In this document: positions 7,853 through 16,364 of the stretch, in pieces | How the letters are laid out: the number at the start of each line of letters is the position of its first letter | Numbering within the stretch: the first letter of the stretch is position 1 | Origin: an uncultured Gammaproteobacteria bacterium | GTDB lineage: Bacteria > Pseudomonadota > Gammaproteobacteria > Pseudomonadales > UBA5518 | DNA: 34,111 bases | Direction of reading: 5' to 3' | Assembly: GCA_903938575.1 (NCBI GenBank) | Contig: CAJADV010000105.1 | Location: 1 to 34,111, forward strand | The notes under the pieces: model-generated | Database searches by the model: none | What the model saw: the letters and a program-made list of their open reading frames with translations, nothing else | What the model was told of the DNA's origin: nothing | Translations under genes and position numbers: made by a program

Positions 7853-8899
7853 ATGATCGCGTGGCTGTCCGAGTACGGTCTCTTTCTCGCCAAAGCGCTG
7901 ACGGTAGTCGCCGGCGTACTCGTGGTTATCGCCGGTGCCGTTGCTGCATCTCAGCGCATGCGATCACGTGAGGGCGGGGCGATCGAAGTGAGCAAGTTGA
8001 ATGAGCGCTATGACGCGATGCGCGACGCCTTGCGCAGGGCAAGCCTGGATTCAAAGCACTACCGCAAGTTGACCAAGCAGGAGCGCAAAGCAAGGCGCAC
8101 TCGGGAGAAGGAACGCGCTGGGGATGCGGCCGATGTGGTCAAGGTTTTCGTACTCGATTTCAACGGCGACATCCGCGCGCACGCTGTCGATGCGCTGCGC
8201 GAAGAAGTGAGCGCCGTACTGACGCTTGCCAAGCCCGAAGACACCGTGCTGCTGCGCCTCGAAAGTCCCGGCGGCATGGTCCACGGCTACGGTCTTGCCG
8301 CAGCCCAGCTCGCGCGACTGCGTGATCGGGGCCTGCGGTTAGTGGTGTGTGTCGACAAGGTGGCGGCAAGCGGTGGCTACATGATGGCGTGCATGGCGAG
8401 CGAGCTGGTGGCCGCGCCTTTTGCGATGCTCGGCTCGATCGGGGTGTTGGCACAGGTTCCAAACCTGCATCGTCTTCTGCAGCGTCACGATATCGACTAC
8501 GAGGTGCTGACTGCTGGACAGTACAAGCGCACGCTCACCGTTCTGGGACGTAACACCGAGGAAGGCCGGCGCAAGTTCAACGAAGAGCTCGAAGACGTCC
8601 ACGCGCTTTTCAAGGAGCATGTTTCGGCGTGGCGTCCCGTGCTCGATATGGCAACGGTTGCCACCGGAGAGACCTGGTTCGGCACCCGTGCGCTTGCACT
8701 TCGACTTGCCGATTGCCTCGGCACCAGCGACCAGTGGCTGCAGGATGCGGCTGACGCCGGTCAGGTGCTGCTGGAGGTGTCCTATACAGAGCGCAAACCG
8801 ATCAGTGAACGACTCGGTGCGGTCCTCGAGGGCGCGGTTTCCCGGGGTGTCCAGCGAGCTCTGGAACGGCTGGAGTCCCCCGGGGAGTGGCTGCGCTGA
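7853..8899 (+). CDS. sohB: Inner-membrane peptidase SohB (family S49)
   Basis: A membrane-anchored serine protease related to signal-peptide peptidase SppA, probably acting at the periplasmic face. The 348-residue protein has one N-terminal membrane segment (about 7-32), then a charged helical linker (SKLNERYDAMRDALRRASL). The peptidase core contains LRLESPGGMVHGYGLAA, the nucleophile Ser173 in DKVAASGGYMMAC and the general base Lys225 in AGQYKRTLTVLG, the Ser-Lys dyad of the family. The start at 7853 follows an AAGGAG site. It ends 9 bp from the convergent gspD stop. Its substrate is unknown. Confidence 0.93.
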   Translation: MIAWLSEYGLFLAKALTVVAGVLVVIAGAVAASQRMRSREGGAIEVSKLNERYDAMRDALRRASLDSKHYRKLTKQERKARRTREKERAGDAADVVKVFVLDFNGDIRAHAVDALREEVSAVLTLAKPEDTVLLRLESPGGMVHGYGLAAAQLARLRDRGLRLVVCVDKVAASGGYMMACMASELVAAPFAMLGSIGVLAQVPNLHRLLQRHDIDYEVLTAGQYKRTLTVLGRNTEEGRRKFNEELEDVHALFKEHVSAWRPVLDMATVATGETWFGTRALALRLADCLGTSDQWLQDAADAGQVLLEVSYTERKPISERLGAVLEGAVSRGVQRALERLESPGEWLR

Positions 8900-8908
8900 G
8901 GCGGCCGG

Positions 8909-10858
8909 TCAGCGTCCGCCGGTCGGTGAAAAGGTCTCGAAGTCCGGAAGCGCGGGCTGCGGCTCGCGCTGCAGGGGAAGATCTTTCTGCATGACGCTGG
9001 TCTGCTTGTTGCGCATGAATTCATAACGCTGGCGGGTCAGTTCGGCAATCTGGGCGTCATCTTTCAGGATCGTAGGGCGTATGAAGACCATCAGATTGGT
9101 CTTCGAGCGTGTCTTGCCCCTGCTCGAGAACAGACTCCCGACCAGCGGTAAGTCACCCAGGAAGGGCGTCTTCGTGCGCTGCTCGCCCGCCTTGTCCTGC
9201 AGCAGCCCGCCTATCACCAGCGTCTGCTGGTCTTTGATAAGTGCCTTGGTCTTGATCAGTCGTTTGTTGGTCACGATGTCCGAGGTCGTCGCCGCCAGTG
9301 AGTTCGACGGCGCGATATCCTCGGCGCTTTGCTTGATATCCAGCGTGATGGAGTCGCCCTGGTTGATCTGGGGTTTGATCACCAGGTTGATGCCGATGTC
9401 CTGACGCTCAATCGTAGTGAAGGGGTTTTCCACGGTCGAAGCCTGGCTGGTCGACTCGCCGGTTTTGAACGGGACGTTCTGGCCGACCAGCAGTTCCGCC
9501 TCCTCGTTGTCCAGCGCCACGATGGTCGGCGTGGACAGGATATTGGCTTTGGTGGTGGTCGACAGCGCGCGCACCACCGCCTTCAGGTCGCCGTTATCGA
9601 GGTAGCCCAAGGTGAGCCCCCCCTGGGGGTTAAGTGTCACGTTGCCATTGCTGTCCAGACCGGCACCGGAACTCAGATTCGCGCCGAGGGTGTTGTTCGC
9701 GATGTTGCCGCCATCGGAGGGAAAGCCCTTGTGTTCGCTGCCGATCCAGGCAACGCCCAAGTCATTCGCATCTTCGTCGGAGACCTCGACCACAAGCGCC
9801 TCGACCAGCACCTGCGCGCGGCGTATATCCACCTGCTCCACGATCGAGCGCATCTTCGCCACGATGGACGGGGGCGCGTTCACGATAAGCGCGTTGGTGC
9901 TCTTGCTGGCCTCGATGCTTACCTTGGAGCCCTGGCTCGCGCCGCCACCCTGGCCCCCACCCGCCGCGGCGGAGTCGCCCTGGAGCGCCTCGGCAACGCC
10001 CTTCAGGATCGCGAGCATCTCGTCGGCCTGCACATACTTCAGGTAAATCACGTCGGTGTTGCCGCCAGCCACTTCCTGGTCGAGGCTTGCGATGATATTG
10101 CGCACCTGACTGCGATTGGACGCGTCCCCACCCAGCAGGATCGTGTTGGTCCGGGTATCGACTGCCAGGTTCACGAACTTGTAGCCCTCGGTGCCCTGGA
10201 TCGCGGGGATCAGCTGCTGGAGGTTTTTCTCGACATCCTGTGCGTTGGCATGCTGGAGCCGGATAGTTTCGAACTGCAGATTTCCTGCTTGATCCAGCAG
10301 TTTCACCAGCTCGTTGATGCGCTGCACATTGGTTGCGCTGGAGGCTACGATCAGGCTGTTGGTCTCCGGGTAGGCCGTCAACATACCAGCCTGGGGCACC
10401 AGCGGGCGCAGGTTGCTGGCGAGCTGGCTCGCGGGAACGTTCTTGGCACGAATCACCGTGATCACGGTCTCGCCGCCGACGCCGCGCGAAATCTGAGGAC
10501 TGCTCGAGGTGGCCATGGCCTGGGGGACGATCTTGATTGCCCCGCCGGACTCGACGGCCGCGAAGCCGTTCACTTCGAGGGCCGACAGGAATACCTGATA
10601 GGCCTGTTCGGGGGTTACCGGATCAGCCGACAGCACCGTGACCTTACCCTGCACATCCTTGTGGACTATCAGGTTCTTTCCGGTGACATCGGCGACCCAC
10701 TGCACCAGCGAGCGGATGTCGGCGTCGCGCATGTTGAGGACCAGCTTGCCCGGCTCAACCGCGGACGCCTGCAACGGCCAGGTGGCGGCAAAAACAAGCC
10801 CCAGGACGGCAAGGACCTGCCGCGGTTTACGAATGGATGCTTTCGGTAATGCGATCAT
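8909..10858 (-). CDS. gspD: Type II secretion outer-membrane secretin (copy 1)
   Basis: Forms the outer-membrane channel of the T2SS. The 649-residue protein has a signal peptide (about 1-33, ending LQASA), then the N0 domain (VLNMRDADIRSLVQWVADV) and N1-N3 domains carrying NolW-type repeats (TVIRAKNVPASQLASNLRPL; IRLQHANAQDVEKNLQQLIP; VIYLKYVQADEMLAILKG). N3 holds a Gly-rich loop (GGGQGGGASQGS). The secretin pore domain contains VLVEALVVEVSDEDANDLGV, VGQNVPFKTGEST, VIKPQINQGDSITLDI and TPFLGDLPLVGSLF. The signal is not a lipoprotein type. The start overlaps the gspC stop as ATGA. With gspC upstream, this is probably the main T2SS secretin, in the xcpP-xcpQ arrangement of Pseudomonas. Confidence 0.97.
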   Translation of the reverse strand: MIALPKASIRKPRQVLAVLGLVFAATWPLQASAVEPGKLVLNMRDADIRSLVQWVADVTGKNLIVHKDVQGKVTVLSADPVTPEQAYQVFLSALEVNGFAAVESGGAIKIVPQAMATSSSPQISRGVGGETVITVIRAKNVPASQLASNLRPLVPQAGMLTAYPETNSLIVASSATNVQRINELVKLLDQAGNLQFETIRLQHANAQDVEKNLQQLIPAIQGTEGYKFVNLAVDTRTNTILLGGDASNRSQVRNIIASLDQEVAGGNTDVIYLKYVQADEMLAILKGVAEALQGDSAAAGGGQGGGASQGSKVSIEASKSTNALIVNAPPSIVAKMRSIVEQVDIRRAQVLVEALVVEVSDEDANDLGVAWIGSEHKGFPSDGGNIANNTLGANLSSGAGLDSNGNVTLNPQGGLTLGYLDNGDLKAVVRALSTTTKANILSTPTIVALDNEEAELLVGQNVPFKTGESTSQASTVENPFTTIERQDIGINLVIKPQINQGDSITLDIKQSAEDIAPSNSLAATTSDIVTNKRLIKTKALIKDQQTLVIGGLLQDKAGEQRTKTPFLGDLPLVGSLFSSRGKTRSKTNLMVFIRPTILKDDAQIAELTRQRYEFMRNKQTSVMQKDLPLQREPQPALPDFETFSPTGGR

Positions 10859-11502
10859 TGGCGTGTCCGGTTGCGAAGCTCTTCGAGGCGTTGGCGGATC
10901 AATACCGCCTTCTCCTCAGCGGGCATGTTCGAGGGTATCGGCTGGTTTTCGCCTGCGTCCACTATTGACGCCTCGGCGCTTTCGGGGAGTCCCCCGGAGG
11001 CCGTGGCCTGTGTCGATGCAATATCGGCAAGGCGTGCGAAGGAAAGTGTTTCAAGACGACCCGAGCGGTCGAGGACCACGTGATCCGGGCGAACCTCGCG
11101 CAGAAAAAGCCCGGGCTCTACAGCCTGGCCCACGTTGTACCACTGGGCCTGGCCGCCGCTGCTTTCAATGATTGCTCCGCCCGCACCTTCGGCCCCCGCG
11201 AACGCCGCGCGCAATACGTAACCCGTTGTTTCCACGCCTGGCTGCACGCCCGCGGCGGCGCCTGAAGCGTCCGATGCGGGCCGGCCGAACAGATTGGCGC
11301 TCAGAATGACGGGTAGGGGATCCACGTCAGCTCCGGTGACTACCGGCGCATGCGCAGTACTGTTCTCCTCAGCATTCATTGCTGAGGACCAGCGCAGCAG
11401 CTGCCAGCCTGTGCCCGACAGTCCGATCACCGCCACGAGCGCGGCGACCGCCGTGCCCGGGGCAAGGCTTATTCTGTCTTCAAGCAATGCACGCATGGAC
11501 AA
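10855..11502 (-). CDS. gspC: Type II secretion inner-membrane protein GspC (XcpP-like)
   Basis: Connects the inner-membrane platform with the secretin. The 215-residue bitopic protein has a short cytoplasmic tail, a membrane segment (about 14-38, GTAVAALVAVIGLSGTGWQL) and the homology region HR from about 60 to 145 (LPVILSANLFGRP; GYVLRAAFAG; YNVGQAVEPGLFLREVRPDH; VVLDRSGRLETLSF), which binds the GspD N0 domain. No PDZ domain follows. The C-terminus is a charged helix (PAEEKAVLIRQRLEELRNRT) that may be a short coiled coil, as reported for XcpP. ATG at 11502 or 11496 are both possible. It is translationally coupled to gspD. The 185 bp before gspE must hold the divergent promoters, but no strong -35/-10 pair was found there. 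Confidence 0.93.
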   Translation of the reverse strand: MSMRALLEDRISLAPGTAVAALVAVIGLSGTGWQLLRWSSAMNAEENSTAHAPVVTGADVDPLPVILSANLFGRPASDASGAAAGVQPGVETTGYVLRAAFAGAEGAGGAIIESSGGQAQWYNVGQAVEPGLFLREVRPDHVVLDRSGRLETLSFARLADIASTQATASGGLPESAEASIVDAGENQPIPSNMPAEEKAVLIRQRLEELRNRTRQ

Positions 11503-11687
11503 AAGTATCTCCCTGCTGTAACGACACCTGTTCCCGGAAATTTCGTCGCCGGAAATCCGCCACTGGGCACGACTTGTGCAAATCCCAAGCCAGCGTCGAC
11601 TTACTGTCTCTCGCCGGCCGCCTGTAGGGGGGCAAGAGCAGGGTGCCGATGCTACAGTTACGATCGAAGCCGGAGGGGCAAGCGCTC

Positions 11688-13163
11688 ATGCAAACGATTC
11701 CCTACGCGTACGCCAAGCGACATGGCGCCCTGCTGCGGATGCCCGAAGAGGGTGCCGAGACAAAACCCCGCCTGGTCCACCGCTTTAACGTGCCGGTGCA
11801 GGCTGTCGCCGAGATCCAGAGACTGACCGGTGTTGCGTTCACCTGCGAGCCGGTGAGCGACGAGGATTTCGACAAGGCGCTCGCCGACACCTATGAACAG
11901 AAGAGTGGCGCCGCCCAGCGCATCTCGGCAGGTCTTGAGGACGAGCTCGATCTCAGCAGCATCGCCGAGTCCGTCCCGGAAACCGAGGACCTGCTGGAAC
12001 AGCAGGAAGACGCACCTATCATCCGACTGATCAACGCGATTCTCGCCCAGGCCATCAAGGAGGGCGCCTCCGACATACACGTCGAGCCCTACGAAAAACG
12101 CCTCGTCATACGTTTCCGCGTCGATGGCATGTTGAGAGAGGTGGTCGAGCCCAAGCGCGAGCTCGCGCCTCTGCTCATATCACGTATCAAGGTCATGTCC
12201 CGCCTCGATATCGCCGAGAAACGGGTGCCGCAGGACGGGCGGATATCGATTCGCGTTGGCGGTCGCGAGATCGATCTGCGCGTCTCCACGCTGCCGTCTG
12301 CCAACGGCGAGCGAGTGGTGATGCGTATCCTGGACAAGAACCAGGCTCGTCTGGATCTGGATCGTCTGGGATTCCAATCGGCCGCGCTAGACGCGCTGAA
12401 GGGGCTTCTGGCGCGCCCCCACGGAATTATTCTCGTTACCGGCCCGACCGGTTCCGGGAAGAGCACCACGCTCTACGGTTGCCTCAACAACCTTAACGAT
12501 GGCAAGAGCAATATCCTCACTGTTGAAGACCCCATCGAATACAACATCGAGGGGATCGGCCAGACGCAGGTAAACGTCAAGGCGGGCATGACCTTCGCCT
12601 CCGGCCTTCGCGCCATGCTGCGGCAGGATCCTGACGTGGTGATGGTCGGTGAGATCCGCGACGCCGAGACCGCGGGAATCGCCGTACAGGCGAGCCTCAC
12701 CGGTCACCTGGTGCTCTCGACGCTGCATACCAACACGGCTGCGGGGGCGGTGACCCGGCTTGAGGACATGGGCATCGAGCCGTTTCTGCTCGCCTCCAGC
12801 CTTAACGGCATCATTGCGCAGCGCCTGGTCAGGGTGCTTTGCAGCGAGTGCAAACAACCCCATTCACCCACTGCCGCCGAGATGGAAATCCTGCAGATAC
12901 GCAGCTCCGACGAGCATCTGCTGTTCCGCCCGCGGGGTTGCTCTGCCTGCAACGATCGCGGTTACCGCGGACGCATGGGTCTCTACGAGCTGCTCGTGGT
13001 CGACGACACCATCCGGTCCCTGATCCACAAGCACGCGCCTGAGGAAGAGATCGTTGCCCAGGCCCGCAAGACCCAGCAGTCGCTTCGCAGCGATGGCAGG
13101 AACAAGGTGCTGACCGGTCGCACCACCCTCGAAGAGGTCCTGCGTGTGACAAGGGAAGACTGA
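11688..13163 (+). CDS. gspE: Type II secretion ATPase GspE
   Basis: The cytoplasmic ATPase that drives pseudopilus assembly. It is 491 residues from ATG 11688, which has a GGAGGGG site 9 bases upstream; an ATG at 11643 in the same frame lacks this. The N1E-type start MQTIPYAYAKRHGALLRMP is followed by Walker A GPTGSGKSTTLYG (residues 252-264), an Asp-box region DIHVEPYEKRLVIRFRVDG, Walker B LRQDPDVVMVGEIRDAETA and the His box TGHLVLSTLHTNTAAGAV. The zinc module has Cys385, Cys388, Cys418 and Cys421 (CSEC and CSAC), as in active GspE. It is the first gene of the rightward operon, divergent from gspC-gspD, and gspF follows after 3 bp. Confidence 0.97.
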   Translation: MQTIPYAYAKRHGALLRMPEEGAETKPRLVHRFNVPVQAVAEIQRLTGVAFTCEPVSDEDFDKALADTYEQKSGAAQRISAGLEDELDLSSIAESVPETEDLLEQQEDAPIIRLINAILAQAIKEGASDIHVEPYEKRLVIRFRVDGMLREVVEPKRELAPLLISRIKVMSRLDIAEKRVPQDGRISIRVGGREIDLRVSTLPSANGERVVMRILDKNQARLDLDRLGFQSAALDALKGLLARPHGIILVTGPTGSGKSTTLYGCLNNLNDGKSNILTVEDPIEYNIEGIGQTQVNVKAGMTFASGLRAMLRQDPDVVMVGEIRDAETAGIAVQASLTGHLVLSTLHTNTAAGAVTRLEDMGIEPFLLASSLNGIIAQRLVRVLCSECKQPHSPTAAEMEILQIRSSDEHLLFRPRGCSACNDRGYRGRMGLYELLVVDDTIRSLIHKHAPEEEIVAQARKTQQSLRSDGRNKVLTGRTTLEEVLRVTRED

Positions 13164-13166
13164 GGC

Positions 13167-14384
13167 GTGGCAGCGTTCAGCTACGCGGTACTCGATGCTG
13201 GCGGCAAGCAGCGTCGCGGCACGCTTGAGGCCGACAATGCGCGGCACGCACGGCAACTGCTGCGCGATCGCGGATTGGTGCCGCTGGAAGTCTCCCCCCT
13301 CAACACCGAAGCGCGCGCGGGCAAGCAGAGCACGGCAGGATCACGGACCGCGCTCTCCGTGTCGGAGGTCTCTCTCTTTACCCGCCAGCTCGCCACGCTG
13401 ATTCAGTCATCGCTGCCCATTGCGGATGCGCTGATGGCAATCGCCCAGCAGAGCGAGCGGCCGCAGACGAAGGGTCTGGTCTCAAGCCTGCGCACCCAAG
13501 TTCTGGAGGGGCGCTCGCTGGCCGCAGCGATGGCGCAGTTCCCCCGAGCATTCCCCTCGATGTACCGCGCCACCGTGGCCGCCGGCGAGCACACGGGGCG
13601 CATTGATCTCGTGCTCTCAAAGCTCGCGGATTACACCGAGTCGAGCCACAAGTCGCGCCAGAAAGTGCAGTTGGCGCTGATCTACCCCAGCGTGCTGCTT
13701 GGTCTTGCCGTACTGGTCGTCACGGGGCTTTTGACCTACATCGTGCCGGACGTGGTGAAGGTCTTTGCCAACGAAGGGCAGTCGCTGCCGCCTCTCACCC
13801 AGGCGATGCTCGATGCCAGCGACTTCCTTGTGAATTGGGGCGCCTGGATGGTGGTTGCCATCATCGGGTTCGTGTTTCTTGCGCGTGCGCTGCTCCAGGA
13901 TCCCGGACGCAGGGAGGCCGCGGACGGATTTTTGCTCAGGCTGCCGCTGGCGGGGCGCATGAGTCTGACGGCCAATAGCGCCCGCTTTGCCGGCACCCTG
14001 AGCACTCTGGTCTCGAGCGGCGTGCCCTTGGTGGATGCCCTGGATATCGCGGCGGCCGTGCTGACCAACACCGCGCTCAAACGCGTGGTGGGCGAGGCAG
14101 CGGGGCAGGTGCGGGAGGGCAGCAGCCTGAAGGCGGCGCTGGAGCGAAGCGGCAAGTTTCCTCCGATGATGATCTACATGATCGCCAGCGGTGAGCAGAG
14201 CGGCGAGCTGGAGCGGATGCTCGCCCGCGTTGCCGAAAGTCAGCAGAACGATCTCGACAACCGCATCGCCACCATGCTCGGCTTGCTCGAGCCCGCTGTT
14301 CTGCTCTTCATGGGCGTGGCTGTACTATGCATCGTCGTGGCGATACTCCAGCCAATCTTCTCCCTCAACCAGCTGATCAAGTAG
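13167..14384 (+). CDS. gspF: Type II secretion inner-membrane platform protein GspF
   Basis: The polytopic platform protein on which pseudopilins assemble. The 405-residue protein starts with GTG (AAFSYAVLDAGGKQRRGTLE). It has two repeated T2SSF helical domains: VSLFTRQLATLIQSSLPIAD with LSKLADYTESSHKS, and ARFAGTLSTLVSSGVPLVDA with MLARVAESQQNDLDNRI. Membrane segments lie at about 169-195 (LIYPSVLLGLAVLVVTGLLT), 228-246 and 373-395 (VLLFMGVAVLCIVVAILQPI). It has the usual family length and domain order. The gene is 3 bp after gspE, and gspG begins 11 bp after its stop. Confidence 0.96.
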   Translation: MAAFSYAVLDAGGKQRRGTLEADNARHARQLLRDRGLVPLEVSPLNTEARAGKQSTAGSRTALSVSEVSLFTRQLATLIQSSLPIADALMAIAQQSERPQTKGLVSSLRTQVLEGRSLAAAMAQFPRAFPSMYRATVAAGEHTGRIDLVLSKLADYTESSHKSRQKVQLALIYPSVLLGLAVLVVTGLLTYIVPDVVKVFANEGQSLPPLTQAMLDASDFLVNWGAWMVVAIIGFVFLARALLQDPGRREAADGFLLRLPLAGRMSLTANSARFAGTLSTLVSSGVPLVDALDIAAAVLTNTALKRVVGEAAGQVREGSSLKAALERSGKFPPMMIYMIASGEQSGELERMLARVAESQQNDLDNRIATMLGLLEPAVLLFMGVAVLCIVVAILQPIFSLNQLIK

Positions 14385-14395
14385 AGGTTTATTCC

Positions 14396-14830
14396 GTGCA
14401 AAACACAGTGCAGCGCAATCGCGGCTTCACGCTGATCGAGATCATGGTCGTCGTGGTCATCATCAGCGTGCTGATCGGTCTGGTGGCTCCCAATATCATG
14501 GGGCGTGTAGACGAGGCAAAGGTGACCGCCGCAAGGGCCGACATCGCCACCATGTCGCAGGCTTTGGACATGTACCGTATAGACAACGGCAGCTACCCGA
14601 GCACCGAGCAGGGTTTGCAGGCTCTGGTGGAAAAACCCTCCGGCACACCGGAGCCGCGCAACTGGAGTTCCTCCGGGTATATGAAAAAGAAAGATCTTCC
14701 GAAGGACCCATGGGCTAACGACTACCAATACATCCGCTACCCGGACAACCGCTTCGACATCGTAAGCAACGGGGCGGATGGTCGCGAAGGCGGCGAAGGC
14801 TACGATGCCGATATCACGTCGGGGCAGTGA
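14396..14830 (+). CDS. gspG: Major pseudopilin GspG
   Basis: The main subunit of the T2SS pseudopilus. From GTG 14396 (AGAGG 8 bases upstream) it has 144 residues and a ten-residue leader QNTVQRNRG ending in Gly. Prepilin peptidase would cut before FTLIEIMVVVVIISVLIGL; Glu5 of the mature protein is present. The family signatures are YPSTEQGLQALVEKP and DIVSNGADGREGGEGYDADI, the loop that carries the calcium ligands. A second GTG at 14408 would give a shorter leader but is worse spaced from the ribosome site. The 3' end overlaps gspH by 26 bp. Confidence 0.96.
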   Translation: MQNTVQRNRGFTLIEIMVVVVIISVLIGLVAPNIMGRVDEAKVTAARADIATMSQALDMYRIDNGSYPSTEQGLQALVEKPSGTPEPRNWSSSGYMKKKDLPKDPWANDYQYIRYPDNRFDIVSNGADGREGGEGYDADITSGQ

Positions 14831-15329
14831 TCCCGCTGCCGGCTTCACGCTGATCGAGATGCTGGTAACGCTGGTCATCATGGCGTTGCTCGCGGGTTTG
14901 GCTTCGCTGTCCGTGGGCGGCAGTGCCCAGCGTGGCGCCCGTGACGAGATGAACCGGATTCGCGAGTTGCTGTCCTTCGCCAGCGAGGAAGCATTGATGG
15001 AAGGCGATGAGTTCGGACTGATCATGGAGGAGGGGGCCTACCGCGTCCTGCGCTTCGACCCGCTTGCGGAGTCCTGGACCGAGCTCACGGACAAACCCAT
15101 GGATCCCCACGAAATCCCGCCGGGCATGCGGCTTGATCTGAAGCTTGATGCCGGCTCGCGTACCGCGGCGTCCTCGCGCCCCGCGGACGCGGAGAACCCG
15201 GTGCCGGAAATCCTCCTGTCCTCCAGCGGCGAGATCACGCCGTTCCGATTGGAGATCCGCGTTGCGGAAAGTCCGGACGCGGTGGCAGGTATAGAGAGCG
15301 ATGGCAGTGGCACGCTCCGTGATCTGTGA
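14805..15329 (+). CDS. gspH: Minor pseudopilin GspH
   Basis: A minor pseudopilin of 174 residues. The leader MPISRRGSDPAAG is followed by FTLIEMLVTLVIMALLAGLA, with Glu5 after the Gly cleavage site. The helical region (RGARDEMNRIRELLSFASEE) is followed by a GspH-type beta domain (EGDEFGLIMEEGAYRVLRFD) and PEILLSSSGEITPFRLEI near the end. ATG at 14805 places the leader at normal length; an ATG at 14778 in the same frame would add nine residues. It overlaps both neighbours, gspG by 26 bp and gspI by 29 bp, so the pseudopilin genes are tightly coupled. Confidence 0.92.
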   Translation: MPISRRGSDPAAGFTLIEMLVTLVIMALLAGLASLSVGGSAQRGARDEMNRIRELLSFASEEALMEGDEFGLIMEEGAYRVLRFDPLAESWTELTDKPMDPHEIPPGMRLDLKLDAGSRTAASSRPADAENPVPEILLSSSGEITPFRLEIRVAESPDAVAGIESDGSGTLRDL

Positions 15330-15687
15330 GCCCGCGCGCGGATTTACGCTCATAGAAGTGCTTGTGGCGCTGGCGATACTTGCCGTACTCGCCACCACAC
15401 TGGTATCTCAAAGCGGGAACTTCTCAGCGCAGCTCTTTCGCCTCGAAGACAAGACCATTGCGCTATGGGTCGCTCAGAATGCGCTTGACGAAGCGCGCCT
15501 TGAGGAGCGTGCCGCCGAGGCGCAGAAGCCCGTCGAGGTCGAGATGGCGGGGCGTACGTGGCGGGTATCGCGCAGTATCACGCCGACCGAGCGCCCCGGT
15601 TTCAGCCGCATCGAGGTTGGTGTCACACGAGATGGTGATGAGGAGCAGTTGCTCTCGTTGAGCGGCTTCCGGGCTGAGACACGATGA
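15301..15687 (+). CDS. gspI: Minor pseudopilin GspI
   Basis: A minor pseudopilin of 128 residues that in known systems starts the pseudopilus tip complex with GspJ and GspK. The leader (MAVARSVICEPARG) is followed by FTLIEVLVALAILAVLATTL with Glu5. The ALWVAQNALDEARLE block is characteristic of GspI. The C-terminal strand region reads RTWRVSRSITPTERPGFSRI, then VGVTRDGDEEQLLSLSGF. The start lies inside the end of gspH (29 bp overlap). The stop overlaps gspJ's start as ATGA. Confidence 0.94.
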   Translation: MAVARSVICEPARGFTLIEVLVALAILAVLATTLVSQSGNFSAQLFRLEDKTIALWVAQNALDEARLEERAAEAQKPVEVEMAGRTWRVSRSITPTERPGFSRIEVGVTRDGDEEQLLSLSGFRAETR

Positions 15688-16364
15688 GGGCCTGCGCGCA
15701 CGCTGAACGCGGACGTGGCTTCACCTTGATCGAGGCGATGGTTGCCATGGCGATCTTTGCCTTTATCGGAGTCGCCGCCTATTCGCTGCTGTCCTCGACG
15801 GGCCGGCTGAAGGAAAGCGGTGAGGTCCGCTTCCGCGCGCTTTCTGGACTTCAACTCGGTATGCGTCAGATCGAGGAGGACTTCAGCCAGTTCGCCGGAC
15901 GGCCGGTTAACGGGCCGGGCGCCAAACCTGCATCTGCGCTCGACGCCTCGCCAGAGGATGCCGTGGTTGCGTTGACCCGTGCCGGTTGGCGCAATCCCCT
16001 CGGTGTGCAGCGTTCGGGCCTGCAGCGTGTCGAGTGGGCCCTGGACGAGGACGGCCGATTGCTGCGGCGTTACCGCAAGGATCTCGACGATCTCGATCCC
16101 GACGAAACCGTGGAGCGCGTCTTCGTCGAGGCTGTAGAGTCCTTCGAATTGCGGTATATGGATGAAAAGGGACAGTGGCTCGAAGAGTGGCCTCCCGAGT
16201 CGGGCCCTGGAACTGCCGCAAGTGCATCTCCCGCATCTCCCGCATCTCCCGCATCTCCCGCCGGTACTGACATCGGCGAGGAGCAGCAGGTTCCCGTGGC
16301 CGTGGAGGTACGCATAAAGCAGTCGCAGATCGGCGAGGTGTTCCGTGTCATACCGCTGCGCTGA
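15684..16364 (+). CDS. gspJ: Minor pseudopilin GspJ
   Basis: A pseudopilus tip protein of 226 residues. The leader MRACAHAERGRG is followed by FTLIEAMVAMAIFAFIGVAA with Glu5. The typical GspJ blocks are ALSGLQLGMRQIEEDFSQFA, ALTRAGWRNPLGVQRSGLQR, and VEWALDEDGRLLRRYRKDLD. A low-complexity insert near residues 181-192 is made of four Ala-Ser-Pro units and sits just before the final strands (VPVAVEVRIKQSQIGEVFRV). The insert is probably a flexible surface loop. The start overlaps gspI as ATGA, and gspK begins 20 bp before this gene ends. Confidence 0.95.
   Translation: MRACAHAERGRGFTLIEAMVAMAIFAFIGVAAYSLLSSTGRLKESGEVRFRALSGLQLGMRQIEEDFSQFAGRPVNGPGAKPASALDASPEDAVVALTRAGWRNPLGVQRSGLQRVEWALDEDGRLLRRYRKDLDDLDPDETVERVFVEAVESFELRYMDEKGQWLEEWPPESGPGTAASASPASPASPASPAGTDIGEEQQVPVAVEVRIKQSQIGEVFRVIPLR
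16224..16259 (+). repeat. Four perfect 9-bp tandem repeats inside gspJ
   Basis: The unit GCATCTCCC occurs four times in a row and encodes Ala-Ser-Pro each time. Because the unit is a multiple of three, gain or loss by slippage would change the protein length without breaking the frame. Confidence 0.95.

Noticed and set aside
9329-10849. 506-codon open frame on the + strand
   Set aside because: It lies entirely opposite gspD, whose family motifs are unmistakable. Its translation has no recognisable domains and reflects the codon bias of a GC-rich gene.
11503-11687. Promoters in the gspC/gspE divergent region
   Set aside because: A TACAGT near 11652 could be a -10, but no matching -35 was found, and nothing convincing was seen on the other strand.
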